Source: an uncultured Duganella sp. (GTDB lineage: Bacteria; Pseudomonadota; Gammaproteobacteria; Burkholderiales; Burkholderiaceae). Taken from it: DNA of 45,856 nt. The stretch covers positions 1 to 45,856 of the forward strand of contig CAMLRG010000016.1 of NCBI GenBank assembly GCA_946482335.1. Reading direction: 5' to 3'. Below are positions 15,384 to 24,748 of the stretch, one piece after another (position 1 is the first letter of the stretch; every line of letters begins with the position of its first letter). A program made the translations under genes and the position numbers. A model generated the notes under the pieces. That model was given only the letters and a program-made list of their open reading frames with translations, did no database searches and had not been told where the DNA came from.

Positions 15384-18300
15384 ATGAAACAGAATAAACA
15401 GTGCCAACTTCTGCTGCTTAGCCTGGCCGTGGCGGCCTGCTTCGGCAGCGTGCAAGCCAACCCGCTGTCGCCCCAGGTGGTGGCGGGGCAAGCCAGTTTC
15501 CAACAGCAGGGCAATGTGTTCACGGTGACCAATACGCCGAACACCATCATCAACTGGCAAAGTTTCTCGGTCAATGCCAACGAGGTGACGCGCTTCCTGC
15601 AGCAGGGTGCCGACAGCAAGGTGCTGAACCGCATCACGGGCCAGGACCCCAGCCGCATCCTGGGCACGCTGCAATCGAACGGCCAGGTGTACCTGATCAA
15701 CCCGAACGGCATCCTGTTCGGCAAGGAGGCGCGCATCGACGTGCAAGGGCTGGCGGCGTCCAGCCTGGGCATGTCGAATACCGACTTCCTGGCCGGGCGC
15801 GCGCACTTCAGCGCGCAGGGCGCGGCCGGCAAGGTGGAGAACCAGGGCAGCATCAGCACCGGGCGCGGCGGCCAGGTCTACCTGGTGGCGCCCGACGTGA
15901 CGAACAGCGGCATCATCCACGCGCCGGGCGGCGCCGTCATGCTGGCCGCCGGCCACAGCGTGCAGCTGGTCGATGCCGCCAACCCGGCATTGCAAGTGGT
16001 GGTCTCGGCCCCGGCCGACAGTGCGCTGAACCTGGGCCAGGTGGTGGCACAGGGCGGCCGCATCGGCATTTTCGGCGCACTGGTCAACCAGCGCGGCCTG
16101 GCCAGTGCCGACAGCGCGGTACTGGGCGAAAATGGCAAGGTCATGCTGCGTTCCAGCGTGCGCACCATGGTCGAAGGCGGCAGCCGCACCGCGGCGAGGG
16201 GCGGCGAAGTGGCGATCCTTGGCCCGCAGGTGGGTGTGACCGGCAACGCCCGGATCGACGCCAGCGCGGCGCCGGAAGGCGCGGGCAACGGCGGGTCGGT
16301 ACTGGTGGGCGGCGATTACCGCGGCGCCAATGCCGGCGGTCCGAATGCCCGGCAAGTCTATATCGGCAAGGATGCGCTGCTGTCGGCCGATGCCGGCACC
16401 ACGGGCCAGGGCGGCAAGGTGGTGGTGTGGGCCGACGACGTGGCGCGCGTGCACGGCACGATTGCGGCGCGCGGCGGCGCGGCCGGCGGCGATGGCGGCC
16501 TGGTCGAAACCTCGGCGCAGCAGCTGGAAATGGCGGGCTTGCGCGTCGATGCCAGCGCGGCGCAGGGCCAGCGCGGCCAGTGGCTGCTCGACCCATACGA
16601 TATCGTGGTGAGGACCTCGCCGAACGTGCCGGGCACGCTGTCCGATGTCGCCACCTTCGCGGCCGGTGCAGCGACCGGCGCCACCGAAGTGGCCACTTCC
16701 CTGCTGGACGGGGCGCAGGCCCAGGTCAACCTGCAGGCCAAGCACGACATCACTTTCAGCGATGCGGTGTCAATTTCGGCACCGGCGGTGGGCTTGACGG
16801 CGCAGGCGGGCAATAACATCAACGTCAATGCGGCGATCGCCACCAACGGCGGCTCCGTCAAGCTGATCGCCAACGACAGCGCGTCCGGCGCGGCCAGCGG
16901 TTCCGGCGCCATCAACGTGGGCGCCAGCGGCGCCATCCGCACGGGCGTGGGCAGCATCCACCTGTACGGCGCGGGCTTGTCGCTCGGCAGCGGCGCCGAA
17001 CTGGCCGGCCAGGAACTGCGCCTGTATGCCGACAAGATCGACTTTGCCGGCGGCGCCAGTGCCTCGGCCGTGACCAGCGCCTACATCGCACCCAACAGCG
17101 CGGCAAAGGCCATCACCGTGGGCGGCACCGGCGCTGGCACCCTGGAATTGGGCAGCGCTACCTTGGCCGCCATCAGCGCCCAGGAAGTCAGCATCGGCAG
17201 TTCCGGCGGCGGCGCGCTGACCGTGGCCGGTCCGCTCGACCTGTCTGCCAGCAATGCCGGCACCGGGCTATTGAAGCTGGCCGGCGCCACCGTGCAGGTG
17301 GCCTCGGACCTGAAGCCGCGCTCCGTGGTGTACCTGGAGTCAAGCGGCGCCATTGGCGGCGCCGGCACCATCACTGGATCGGCCCTGTATGCCAGCGGCG
17401 ACAGCATTGCGCTGACCGGTGCCAACCAGGTCAACGAACTGGCGGCGGCCGCCACGGGCGACATCAGCTTCCGCAACGCGACCGGCCTGAATGTGGGCAG
17501 CTTCGGCGACTCCATGGCAGGCGTGCAATCGAGCAGCGGCAACGTGACGCTGGAAGCGAGCTCGCTGACCCAGGGCGACTCGTCGCCGGTGCGTGCTGCG
17601 GGAACGCTGACGCTGTCGAACAGCGGCCAGGTCAACCTGAACATCAACTACGACAACCACGCCACCAAACTGGTGGCCGAGAATATCGGCGGCCTCGATT
17701 ACATTGACAGCGGCTCGGTCGATATCGGCGCCCTGAGCCTGGCGGCCAGCGCCACCGGCGGCACGCTGCGGGTCGATGCCGGCGGCAGCCTGACCGTCAG
17801 CGGCGCAGTCGATTCCCGCGGCGGCATGCTCGACCTGCTCGGCGCCAACGTGGCGGTGGGCAGCAGCGCCGTGGTGAAAGGGCGCGACCTCCACCTGACG
17901 GCGCACTATGAGGGCCTGTCCACGGCCGGCGGCTCCCAGATCGAGGGCAATTACGTCACCCTGGAATCGACCAGCAGCATGCTGCTGGGCGGCACGGTCA
18001 AGGGCGTCACCGACACGGGCGGCGCTGGCGGCGAAGTCGCGCTGGTCAATCCGGGCGGCACCATCCGGGTGGGCGGCAGCGCGAACGAACTGTCCGCCCT
18101 GGCGATCGACGGCGCATCGTTGTCCAGGATCTCGGCGCCGCGCGTGCGGATCGACAATGTGGGCGGCGAAACGGCGAACGGTGCCTCCATCGCGGTCGGC
18201 AACCTGGACGTCGGCACGGCGGGCTTTGGCACGCTGCACCTGCGTTCCGGCAACGGGATCGACTTTTCCGGCACCGTCACCCTGCCAGGCACGGCCGGCC

Positions 18301-21053
18301 TGTTGGCCAATGCGGCCGGCAACATCACCAGCAGCGCCACGCTGGCCGCCAACACGGTGATGTTGAATGGCCAGTCCATCAATTTCAGCGGCGGCGGCAT
18401 CGCCGCCAACGGCGGCGCGGGCAAGGTTTCGCTGTACAGCGCCGGCGACATCGAACTGGGGGGCAGCGCCCCGACCGCCGGTTCGCCCAGCTTCCTGTCC
18501 AGTGCCGCCCTGGCCGGCATCAACGCCAGCGCCCTGCACATCGGCAGCGGCGCATCGATCAAAGTCGGCGCCGCCATCGGCAATGCCAACCTCGACCTGG
18601 GGCTGGAAGCGGGAAGCGGCTCCACGTCCGGCCCCGGCACGCTGACCGTGGCGGCGCCGGTGCTGGCCAAGCACATCAGGCTGGAAGCCGACGTGATGGC
18701 AATCAACGCCGACGTGACGGCGACCATGGCCTTGCTGGCGCCGGCGACCGCGGGCAAAGCGGTGACGGTGGGCGCGGCTTGCGCCAACACCGGCGGCTGC
18801 CTGTCGCTGACGCAATTGGACAGGATCGTGGCAGCCACGGTCGGCATCGGCAGCAGCGATACCGATGGCTCCGGCGCGTTGACGCTGGCCGGCGCCGCCA
18901 ACCTGAATGCCGCCACCATCCGTCTCGGCCTGCTGAGCAACACCAGCATCACGCAAGACGCCAGCGCCGCGGCTGCGGGATTGACGGTGCAGGAATTGGG
19001 GGTGGAGGCGAATGGCCCGGTGCTGCTGGACCACGCCTCCAACCAGGTCGGCAAGCTGGCGGCCAAAGTCGCCGGGGGCGACTTCACCTTCCGCAATGCC
19101 CAATCGCTGGCCATCGTCCACATGCAGGGCGGCAGCGCCCTGGCGGATACGGATTACGACGTCAATGGCGTGTATGGCAGCGGGATTGTCAACTTCAACA
19201 TCATCGGTTCGCTGACGACCGACGGCACGGCGCCGATCGCCGCCAATGAGCTGAAGGTCATGGCCAGCGGCAGCATCGGTAGCGCAACGGCGCCGCTGCT
19301 GACCAAGGCTGCCCAGTTGTATGCGGAGACCACGGCAACCAGCGGCATTGCGCCGATCCGCATCACCAACAACCAAGGCACGCCTGGCCAGCTGCTGGTG
19401 CAGCGCCTGAAGGTCAATACCGGCAATGCGGGCGCGGTGACGCTCGATAACTATGGTGCCACCGTGGTGCCGTCCACCGGCGTGGTGAAGACCGATAGCG
19501 GCAATATCGCCATTACCGCCCATAGCCCGCTGACCGTCGATGGGACGGTGGAGACCGTGTCGGGCGATATCAGCCTGGTGGCCGGCAACAGCGGCAGCAG
19601 CGGGGATGACCTGACCATTGGCAGCGGTGCGCTGGTGAAGTCCGCTTCCGGCAATATCAGCCTGAGCGCCGGATCGGACATCACGTATCCGGCCGCCAAC
19701 GTGCTGGCGCCCAATGGCACCATCAAACAGGCCGCCAACCAGAACCAACCGCCGGTGGTCGTGCCGCTTCCGCCAACCCTGGCCGAATGCGTGGCCAATC
19801 CGGCTTTGTCGGGTTGCCAGGAAGTGCTGCCGCCGATCGATCAATGCGTGGCCAATCCGACCCTGGCCGGCTGCCAGGTGGTGTTGCCGCCGATCGACCA
19901 GTGCGTGGCCAATCCGGCCCTGGCTGGCTGCCAGGTGGTGCTGCCGCCGCTTAGCCAGTGCGTGGCCAATCCGACGCTGGCCGGCTGCCAGGCCGTGCTG
20001 CCGCCGATCGACCAGTGCGTGGCCAATCCTGCGCTCGCGGGTTGCCAGGTGGTGCTGCCGCCGCTCGGCCAGTGCGTGGCCAATCCTTCGCTGGCGGGCT
20101 GCCAGGCGGTGCTGCCGCCGGTCAGCCAGTGCGTGGCCAATCCTTCGCTCGCGGGTTGCCAGGCGGTGCTGCCGCCGCTCGACCAATGCGTGGCCAATCC
20201 AGCGCTGGCTGGCTGCCAGGCTGTCCTGCCAACCGTGGCGCAATGCGTGACGAACCCTTCCCAGGCGGGCTGCCAGGTGGTCTTGCCGCCGCTGTCCCAG
20301 TGCCTGGCGACGCCGACCCTGGCGGGCTGCCAGGTGGTGCTGCCGCCGCTGTCCCAGTGCGTGGCGACTCCGGCCCTGGCGGGCTGCCAGGCCGTGCTGC
20401 CGGCGCTGTCCCAGTGCGTGGCAACGCCATCGCTGGCCGGCTGCCAGGTGGTACTGCCGCCGTTGTCGCAGTGCGTGGCGACGCCTTCGCTGGCGGGCTG
20501 CCAGGCGGTGCTGCCGCCGCTGTCGCAATGCGTGGCGCTGCCGTCGCAGGCCGGCTGCCAGGCAGTGCTGCCGACCTTTGACCAATGCGTGTCGTCGCCG
20601 GCACTGGCCGGCTGCTCGGTGGTACTGCCTTCGTTCAGCCAGTGCGTGGCTTCGCCCGTCCTGGCAGGCTGCCAGGCGGTGTTGCCGACGCTGACCCAGT
20701 GCGCGGCCAATCCTGCCTTGGCCGGCTGCTCCGCCGTCTTGCCGGCGCCCGACTTGTGCACGGTGAATCCGAACCTGGCCGCTTGCCAGATCCTGTTGCC
20801 ACCGACCGAAAGCGAGCCGGTCAAGCCGGTGCAGCAGGCGGTCAACGAGGTGGTCAAGGAAGTCAATACCGTGACGGAAAAGGCCAAGCAGGCCGACGCC
20901 GCGACGGGTGGCTCGTCGACCGGCGGCGTTGCCGCATTGTCCAGTTCACCGGACGATGACAAAAAGAAGACCGCTGGCGACAGCGTGGCGAAGCAAGAGG
21001 AAAAAGCTGAGGTGACCAAGTATGAACCTGTTAAGAAAATGTACTGCAACTAA
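15384..21053 (+). CDS. TpsA exoprotein (filamentous haemagglutinin-like) with C-terminal Cys-pair repeats
   Basis: A 1889-residue secreted beta-helix protein. A signal peptide (residues 1-25) is followed by the TPS secretion domain (about 26-270), with hallmark motifs INWQSFSV, FLQ, NRITGQDPSRILGTL and GQVYLINPNGILFG. The marker WLLDPYDIVV lies near 405-415. A long Gly/Ala/Ser-rich beta-helix repeats blocks such as NQVNELAAAATGDISFRN and NQVGKLAAKVAGGDFTFRN. Residues 1469-1810 are eighteen 19-residue units of the form CVANPALAGCQVVLPPLSQ. A charged tail ends KKMYCN. It is probably an adhesin or biofilm protein retained at the surface; the ligand is unknown. It is encoded just after its TpsB, and its end overlaps the FecR gene by 32 bases. 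Confidence 0.92.
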   Translation: MKQNKQCQLLLLSLAVAACFGSVQANPLSPQVVAGQASFQQQGNVFTVTNTPNTIINWQSFSVNANEVTRFLQQGADSKVLNRITGQDPSRILGTLQSNGQVYLINPNGILFGKEARIDVQGLAASSLGMSNTDFLAGRAHFSAQGAAGKVENQGSISTGRGGQVYLVAPDVTNSGIIHAPGGAVMLAAGHSVQLVDAANPALQVVVSAPADSALNLGQVVAQGGRIGIFGALVNQRGLASADSAVLGENGKVMLRSSVRTMVEGGSRTAARGGEVAILGPQVGVTGNARIDASAAPEGAGNGGSVLVGGDYRGANAGGPNARQVYIGKDALLSADAGTTGQGGKVVVWADDVARVHGTIAARGGAAGGDGGLVETSAQQLEMAGLRVDASAAQGQRGQWLLDPYDIVVRTSPNVPGTLSDVATFAAGAATGATEVATSLLDGAQAQVNLQAKHDITFSDAVSISAPAVGLTAQAGNNINVNAAIATNGGSVKLIANDSASGAASGSGAINVGASGAIRTGVGSIHLYGAGLSLGSGAELAGQELRLYADKIDFAGGASASAVTSAYIAPNSAAKAITVGGTGAGTLELGSATLAAISAQEVSIGSSGGGALTVAGPLDLSASNAGTGLLKLAGATVQVASDLKPRSVVYLESSGAIGGAGTITGSALYASGDSIALTGANQVNELAAAATGDISFRNATGLNVGSFGDSMAGVQSSSGNVTLEASSLTQGDSSPVRAAGTLTLSNSGQVNLNINYDNHATKLVAENIGGLDYIDSGSVDIGALSLAASATGGTLRVDAGGSLTVSGAVDSRGGMLDLLGANVAVGSSAVVKGRDLHLTAHYEGLSTAGGSQIEGNYVTLESTSSMLLGGTVKGVTDTGGAGGEVALVNPGGTIRVGGSANELSALAIDGASLSRISAPRVRIDNVGGETANGASIAVGNLDVGTAGFGTLHLRSGNGIDFSGTVTLPGTAGLLANAAGNITSSATLAANTVMLNGQSINFSGGGIAANGGAGKVSLYSAGDIELGGSAPTAGSPSFLSSAALAGINASALHIGSGASIKVGAAIGNANLDLGLEAGSGSTSGPGTLTVAAPVLAKHIRLEADVMAINADVTATMALLAPATAGKAVTVGAACANTGGCLSLTQLDRIVAATVGIGSSDTDGSGALTLAGAANLNAATIRLGLLSNTSITQDASAAAAGLTVQELGVEANGPVLLDHASNQVGKLAAKVAGGDFTFRNAQSLAIVHMQGGSALADTDYDVNGVYGSGIVNFNIIGSLTTDGTAPIAANELKVMASGSIGSATAPLLTKAAQLYAETTATSGIAPIRITNNQGTPGQLLVQRLKVNTGNAGAVTLDNYGATVVPSTGVVKTDSGNIAITAHSPLTVDGTVETVSGDISLVAGNSGSSGDDLTIGSGALVKSASGNISLSAGSDITYPAANVLAPNGTIKQAANQNQPPVVVPLPPTLAECVANPALSGCQEVLPPIDQCVANPTLAGCQVVLPPIDQCVANPALAGCQVVLPPLSQCVANPTLAGCQAVLPPIDQCVANPALAGCQVVLPPLGQCVANPSLAGCQAVLPPVSQCVANPSLAGCQAVLPPLDQCVANPALAGCQAVLPTVAQCVTNPSQAGCQVVLPPLSQCLATPTLAGCQVVLPPLSQCVATPALAGCQAVLPALSQCVATPSLAGCQVVLPPLSQCVATPSLAGCQAVLPPLSQCVALPSQAGCQAVLPTFDQCVSSPALAGCSVVLPSFSQCVASPVLAGCQAVLPTLTQCAANPALAGCSAVLPAPDLCTVNPNLAACQILLPPTESEPVKPVQQAVNEVVKEVNTVTEKAKQADAATGGSSTGGVAALSSSPDDDKKKTAGDSVAKQEEKAEVTKYEPVKKMYCN
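19788..20813 (+). repeat. Eighteen 57-bp tandem repeats encoding Cys-pair units in tpsA
   Basis: Exactly 18 units of 57 bases (19 codons), without indels, encode C-x8-C followed by a nine-residue Pro-containing linker. Units 2-8 are the most uniform (CVANP...LAGCQ.VLPP). Units 9-14 change N to T. Units 14-18 degenerate (CALP, CSSP, CASP, CTVN). All 36 cysteines are kept. Uniform unit length with diverged codons suggests selection for spacing and cysteines. Copy number may vary between strains. Confidence 0.95.
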
Positions 21054-21981
21054 GTTCGCGGCCCAGGGCGTGCTGCTGTTCGCCCTGTGGGCGATGGCCG
21101 CCCTGGCGCTGGCGGCGCCGGTTGCCGGCAAGGTGGTGCACCTGAGCGGCCCGCTGTTCGCGAAAAAAGCCAATGGCGTGGTCAAGGCCCTGTCCGTGAA
21201 ATCGGAAGTGGAGAACGGCGACACGCTGGTGACGGAGAAGAACACCTACGCCATGGTGCGCTTCATCGACAACAGCGAGATCACGCTCAAGCCCGGCAGC
21301 ACGATGACGATCGAAAATTTCAGCTTCGACAACGACAAGCAGGACGGCGACCAGGCCAGCTTCAAGCTGGTGAAGGGGGGCTTGCGCTCGGTCACCGGCC
21401 TGCTGGGCAAGCGCAGCAAGGAGAAATTCGAGCTGAAGACGCCATCGGCCACCATCGGCATCCGCGGCACCACCTTCATTGCCGAGTACGTGGACGAGGC
21501 GCCGGAACAGAAGCTGGCGGCGGCACGGGCCTTCCTGCTGGCCAGCACCGCCGCCCTGCCGGTCGCCAGCGATGCCGGCCCGATCGCGCCGCCGGTGCTG
21601 CTGGCCCAGCTTGGCGTGCCAGTGCCGGGCACGCTGCCCGCGGCCGCGGCCAACCCGCCGGCGGCCACGCCGCCTGCGGCCCACTCCAATCCGCCGCTGC
21701 CGGGCAAGATACCGGTGGCCGGCGCACCGACGGGCGAGCGCCCGCCTGGGCTGTATGTGCAAGTCCTGGACGGCATGATCCAGTTGACGAACAAGGGCGG
21801 CGCCCAGACGTTCAATGCCGGCCAGTTCGGCTTTGTCCCCAACTTCAACCTGCCGCCCATCGTGGTGCCGCAAAATCCGGGCTTGAAATTCACGCCGCCG
21901 CCGATTTTCAATAGCAGCGCAGGCGGCCAGCCTGGCAGCCGGCCGGACAGTGCCGCCAGCGTCGACTGCGTGGTACGCTGA
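21022..21981 (+). CDS. Exported FecR-domain protein
   Basis: A 319-residue protein with an N-terminal signal or anchor segment (AAQGVLLFALWAMAALALAAPVAG). A FecR domain follows (about residues 45-155; SEVENGDTLVTEKNTYAMVRFIDNSEITLKPGSTM, then FELKTPSATIGIRGTTF), then an Ala/Pro-rich linker (about 190-245) and a short conserved block (GLYVQVLDGMIQLTNKGGAQTFNAGQFGFVPNF). There is no anti-sigma N-terminal domain and no sigma factor nearby, so this is not a classical FecR regulator. The gene starts inside the last codons of tpsA with a GAGG ribosome site. It may bind or sense TpsA or TpsB in the periplasm, possibly signalling to the CHASE2 receptor (inference). Confidence 0.88.
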   Translation: MNLLRKCTATKFAAQGVLLFALWAMAALALAAPVAGKVVHLSGPLFAKKANGVVKALSVKSEVENGDTLVTEKNTYAMVRFIDNSEITLKPGSTMTIENFSFDNDKQDGDQASFKLVKGGLRSVTGLLGKRSKEKFELKTPSATIGIRGTTFIAEYVDEAPEQKLAAARAFLLASTAALPVASDAGPIAPPVLLAQLGVPVPGTLPAAAANPPAATPPAAHSNPPLPGKIPVAGAPTGERPPGLYVQVLDGMIQLTNKGGAQTFNAGQFGFVPNFNLPPIVVPQNPGLKFTPPPIFNSSAGGQPGSRPDSAASVDCVVR

Positions 21982-21990
21982 AAAAAGCGC

Positions 21991-22021
21991 TTGACCTTCC
22001 CATCATGGGATACTTGATACT
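21991..22021 (+). promoter_or_regulatory. CueR-type copper promoter of copA
   Basis: TTGACC (21991-21996) and GATACT (22016-22021) are separated by 19 bases, the long spacer typical of MerR-family promoters. The spacer holds an imperfect dyad with a full left half-site CCTTCCC and a weaker right half GGGATACT. The copA ATG lies 30 bases further on with an AGGAG site. The regulator gene (cueR) follows copA. Confidence 0.8.
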
Positions 22022-22051
22022 GGTCGCCAGAACCTAGGCGAGGAGTATCCC

Positions 22052-24235
22052 ATGAGTCAATTCCAGCAAACCGTCCGTATCGAGGGCATGAGTTGCGCAT
22101 CCTGCGTGCGCCGCGTCGAAAAGGCGCTGGCCACGGTGCCGGGTGTGGCGCATGCCGCCGTCAATCTTGCCACCGAGACAGCGCGCGTCGATTCCGATGC
22201 GCCGCTGGACTTTTCCGCCCTGCAGCAAGCCATCGGCAAGGCCGGCTATGCGGCCAGCGAGGTCGCGGCCCCCGCCGCCGAGTCCGCGCCGCGCATTCCC
22301 GAAGGCTTGGCGGTCGTCCTGTCCGCCGCGCTGTCGCTGCCGCTGGTGGTGCCGATGGTGTCCGACTGGTTCGGCGCCCACCTGATGCTGCCATTCTGGC
22401 TGCAATGGCTGCTGGCGACGCCGGTGCAATTCGTGTTCGGTGCACGCTTTTACCGTGCCGGCTGGAAGGCGCTGAAAGCGCGTGCCGGCAATATGGACTT
22501 GCTGGTGGCGCTGGGCACGTCGGCCGCGTATGGCTTGAGCGTGTACCTGGCGCTGGGGCGGGGCATGGCGCACCTGTATTTTGAAGCCTCGGCCGTGGTG
22601 CTGACGCTGGTCTTGCTGGGCAAGTGGCTGGAGGCGCGGGCCAAGCGGCAGACCGCCTCGGCGATCCGCGCGCTGCAGGATTTGCGGCCGGTGACGGCGC
22701 GCGTGCGGCGTGAGGGCGAATCGGATGCCGACCTGCCGATCGGGCAGGTGCGGGTGGGCGATATCGTGGTGATCCGCGCCGGCGAACGTGTGGCCGTCGA
22801 TGGCGAGGTGGTGGACGGCGCCAGCCACGTCGACGAATCGCTGATTACCGGCGAGAGCCTGCCGGTGGCCAAGCATGCCGGCGACAAAGTGACCGGCGGC
22901 GCCATCAACGGCGAAGGTTTGCTGCTGGTGCGCACCAGTGCGACCGGCGCCGAGACCATGCTGTCGCGCATCATCCGCCTGGTCGAGGATGCGCAATCGG
23001 CCAAGGCGCCGGTGCAAAAGCTGGTCGACCAGGTGGCGGCGGTCTTCGTGCCGGTGGTGCTGGCGATCGCCGGCCTGACCTTGCTGGGCTGGTGGCTGGC
23101 GACGGGCGACATCGAGCAAGCGGTGATCAATGCGGTGGTGGTGATGGTGATTGCCTGTCCCTGTGCGCTGGGGCTGGCCACGCCCACCGCCATCATGGCC
23201 GGTACCGGCATCGCGGCGCGGCACGGGATCCTGATCAAGGATGCCGAGGCGCTGGAAATGGCGCGCCAGGTCGATACGGTGGTATTCGACAAGACCGGCA
23301 CCTTGACGCAAGGCAAGCCTGTGCTGGCGCAACTGCTGCCGCACGGTGTGCCGGCCGCCCGCGCGCTGCAGCTGGCGGCCGCCATCCAGCGCGGCAGCGA
23401 GCACTCGCTGGCGCGGGCCGTGCTCGACGCCGAAGCGGCCGCGCCGGCGCAGGACGCGGCTGCGCTGCCGCCACTGACGGCGGGCGCGGTGACGACACTG
23501 CCTGGACGGGGATTGGCGGCGACGGTCGATGGCGCCGGGCTGCTGCTGGGCAGCGGACGGCTGATGGCCGAGCGCGGCGTGGACCTGACGCCGCTGCAGC
23601 AGCGCGCCACGGAACTGGAAGCGGCCGGCCACACGATCTCCTGGCTGGCCGAGGCGGACAGCAACCGGCTGCTGGGCATGCTGGCCTTCGCCGACCAGTC
23701 CAAGCAGCATGCCCGCGCGGCCATCGAGCGCCTGCATGCGCGCGGCATCGCCACCGTCATGCTGACCGGCGACAACCACGGCAGTGCGCAAGCCGTGGCG
23801 CAACACCTGGGCATCGGCAGCGTGGAAGCGAACCTGCTGCCGGCCGGCAAGACCACCGTCATCGCCAGGCTGAAAGCGGAAGGCAAGCGCGTCGCGATGG
23901 TCGGCGACGGCATCAACGACGCACCGGCGCTGGCGGCGGCCCACGTTGGCATCGCCATGGCCACCGGGACCGACGTCGCCATGAATGCCGCCGGCATCAC
24001 GCTGATGCGCGGCGAACCGCTGCTGGTGGCCGACGCGATCGACATTTCGCACCGCACTTTCAGCAAGATTCGGCAGAACCTGTTCTGGGCCTTCATCTAC
24101 AATGTGGCAGGGATTCCGCTGGCCGCATTGGGCGTGCTCAATCCCTTGCTGGCCGGGGCCGCGATGGCATTCAGTTCGGTCAGCGTGATCAGCAATGCGC
24201 TGTTGCTGCGCCGCTGGCAACCTTCGAAGGAGTGA
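22052..24235 (+). CDS. copA: Copper-exporting P1B-type ATPase CopA
   Basis: A 727-residue inner-membrane Cu(I) efflux pump. One N-terminal metal-binding domain has GMSCASC (C15, C18). The ion-path motif C369-P-C371 lies in [14 protein letters not shown]. The phosphorylation site is D413 in DKTGTLT. TGES appears as ITGESLPV, and the hinge is [10 protein letters not shown]. Eight membrane helices are expected. It is shorter than E. coli CopA (834) because it has one rather than two metal-binding domains. It is driven by a CueR-type promoter and followed, 3 bases after its stop, by cueR, so the regulator is induced together with the pump. Confidence 0.94.
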   Translation: MSQFQQTVRIEGMSCASCVRRVEKALATVPGVAHAAVNLATETARVDSDAPLDFSALQQAIGKAGYAASEVAAPAAESAPRIPEGLAVVLSAALSLPLVVPMVSDWFGAHLMLPFWLQWLLATPVQFVFGARFYRAGWKALKARAGNMDLLVALGTSAAYGLSVYLALGRGMAHLYFEASAVVLTLVLLGKWLEARAKRQTASAIRALQDLRPVTARVRREGESDADLPIGQVRVGDIVVIRAGERVAVDGEVVDGASHVDESLITGESLPVAKHAGDKVTGGAINGEGLLLVRTSATGAETMLSRIIRLVEDAQSAKAPVQKLVDQVAAVFVPVVLAIAGLTLLGWWLATGDIEQAVINAVVVMVIACPCALGLATPTAIMAGTGIAARHGILIKDAEALEMARQVDTVVFDKTGTLTQGKPVLAQLLPHGVPAARALQLAAAIQRGSEHSLARAVLDAEAAAPAQDAAALPPLTAGAVTTLPGRGLAATVDGAGLLLGSGRLMAERGVDLTPLQQRATELEAAGHTISWLAEADSNRLLGMLAFADQSKQHARAAIERLHARGIATVMLTGDNHGSAQAVAQHLGIGSVEANLLPAGKTTVIARLKAEGKRVAMVGDGINDAPALAAAHVGIAMATGTDVAMNAAGITLMRGEPLLVADAIDISHRTFSKIRQNLFWAFIYNVAGIPLAALGVLNPLLAGAAMAFSSVSVISNALLLRRWQPSKE

Positions 24236-24238
24236 GTG

Positions 24239-24748
24239 ATGAATATCGGACAAGCTGCCACCGCCTCCGGCGTCAGCGCGAAAATGATACGCTACTACGA
24301 AAGCATCGGCCTGGTGCGCGAAACGGCGCGCACCGAAAGCGGCTACCGGATCTATGGCCAGAGCGACCTGCATACGCTGCGCTTCATCAAGCGTGCCCGC
24401 AACCTGGGCTTTTCGCTGGAACAGATCGGCGACCTGCTGTCGCTGTGGCAGGATACCGGCCGTGCCAGCGCGGACGTCAAGACCATCGCCATGTCGCACG
24501 TGGACGAACTGAACCAGCGCATCGTGGAGCTGACCGAAATGCGCGACACGCTGGCCAGCCTGGCGCGCAACTGCCACGGCGACGACCGTCCCGATTGCCC
24601 GATCCTGCAGACGCTGGGTTCAGCGCAGGAACATGTACACGGTGAGCACTGCGCCCACCAGCACGACAAAGATGCGCATCAGCTGCGGGGGCAGGCGGTA
24701 GATCAGCCACGATCCCAGAAGGCCGCCCGCAATACCTCCCGCGCATAA
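24239..24748 (+). CDS. cueR: Copper-responsive MerR-family regulator CueR, with extended C-terminus
   Basis: A 169-residue MerR-type activator. The winged helix-turn-helix is at the N-terminus (MNIGQAATASGVSAKMIRYYESIGLV), then a dimerisation helix, then the Cu(I) loop C112-x7-C120 (NCHGDDRPDC), with the same numbering as E. coli CueR. Normal CueR ends near residue 135. This one runs on for about 35 residues (a His-rich stretch EHVHGEHCAHQHDKDAH, then a polar tail) through the antisense 3' end of the TSUP gene, a 129-base overlap. AAGGAG supports the ATG at 24239. It controls the copA promoter and probably the copZ promoter at 38021. Confidence 0.92.
   Translation: MNIGQAATASGVSAKMIRYYESIGLVRETARTESGYRIYGQSDLHTLRFIKRARNLGFSLEQIGDLLSLWQDTGRASADVKTIAMSHVDELNQRIVELTEMRDTLASLARNCHGDDRPDCPILQTLGSAQEHVHGEHCAHQHDKDAHQLRGQAVDQPRSQKAARNTSRA

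Noticed and set aside
17340..20585. Long minus-strand open frame (1081 codons) opposite tpsA, including the repeats
   Set aside because: Composition is a shadow of the repeated tpsA codons; no start signal or recognisable domain.
19788..20813. 57-bp repeats as a CRISPR array or non-coding satellite
   Set aside because: Repeats are contiguous without spacers, keep a single reading frame and encode conserved Cys and Pro positions inside tpsA.
13803..21981. TPS locus as a contact-dependent inhibition (CdiAB/I) system
   Set aside because: No toxin C-terminal domain or VENN-like boundary in TpsA and no immunity gene; a Cys-repeat tail and a FecR gene follow instead.
21022..21981. Classical FecI-FecR iron signalling
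   Set aside because: No ECF sigma factor or TonB receptor nearby, and the protein has an export signal rather than an anti-sigma N-terminus.
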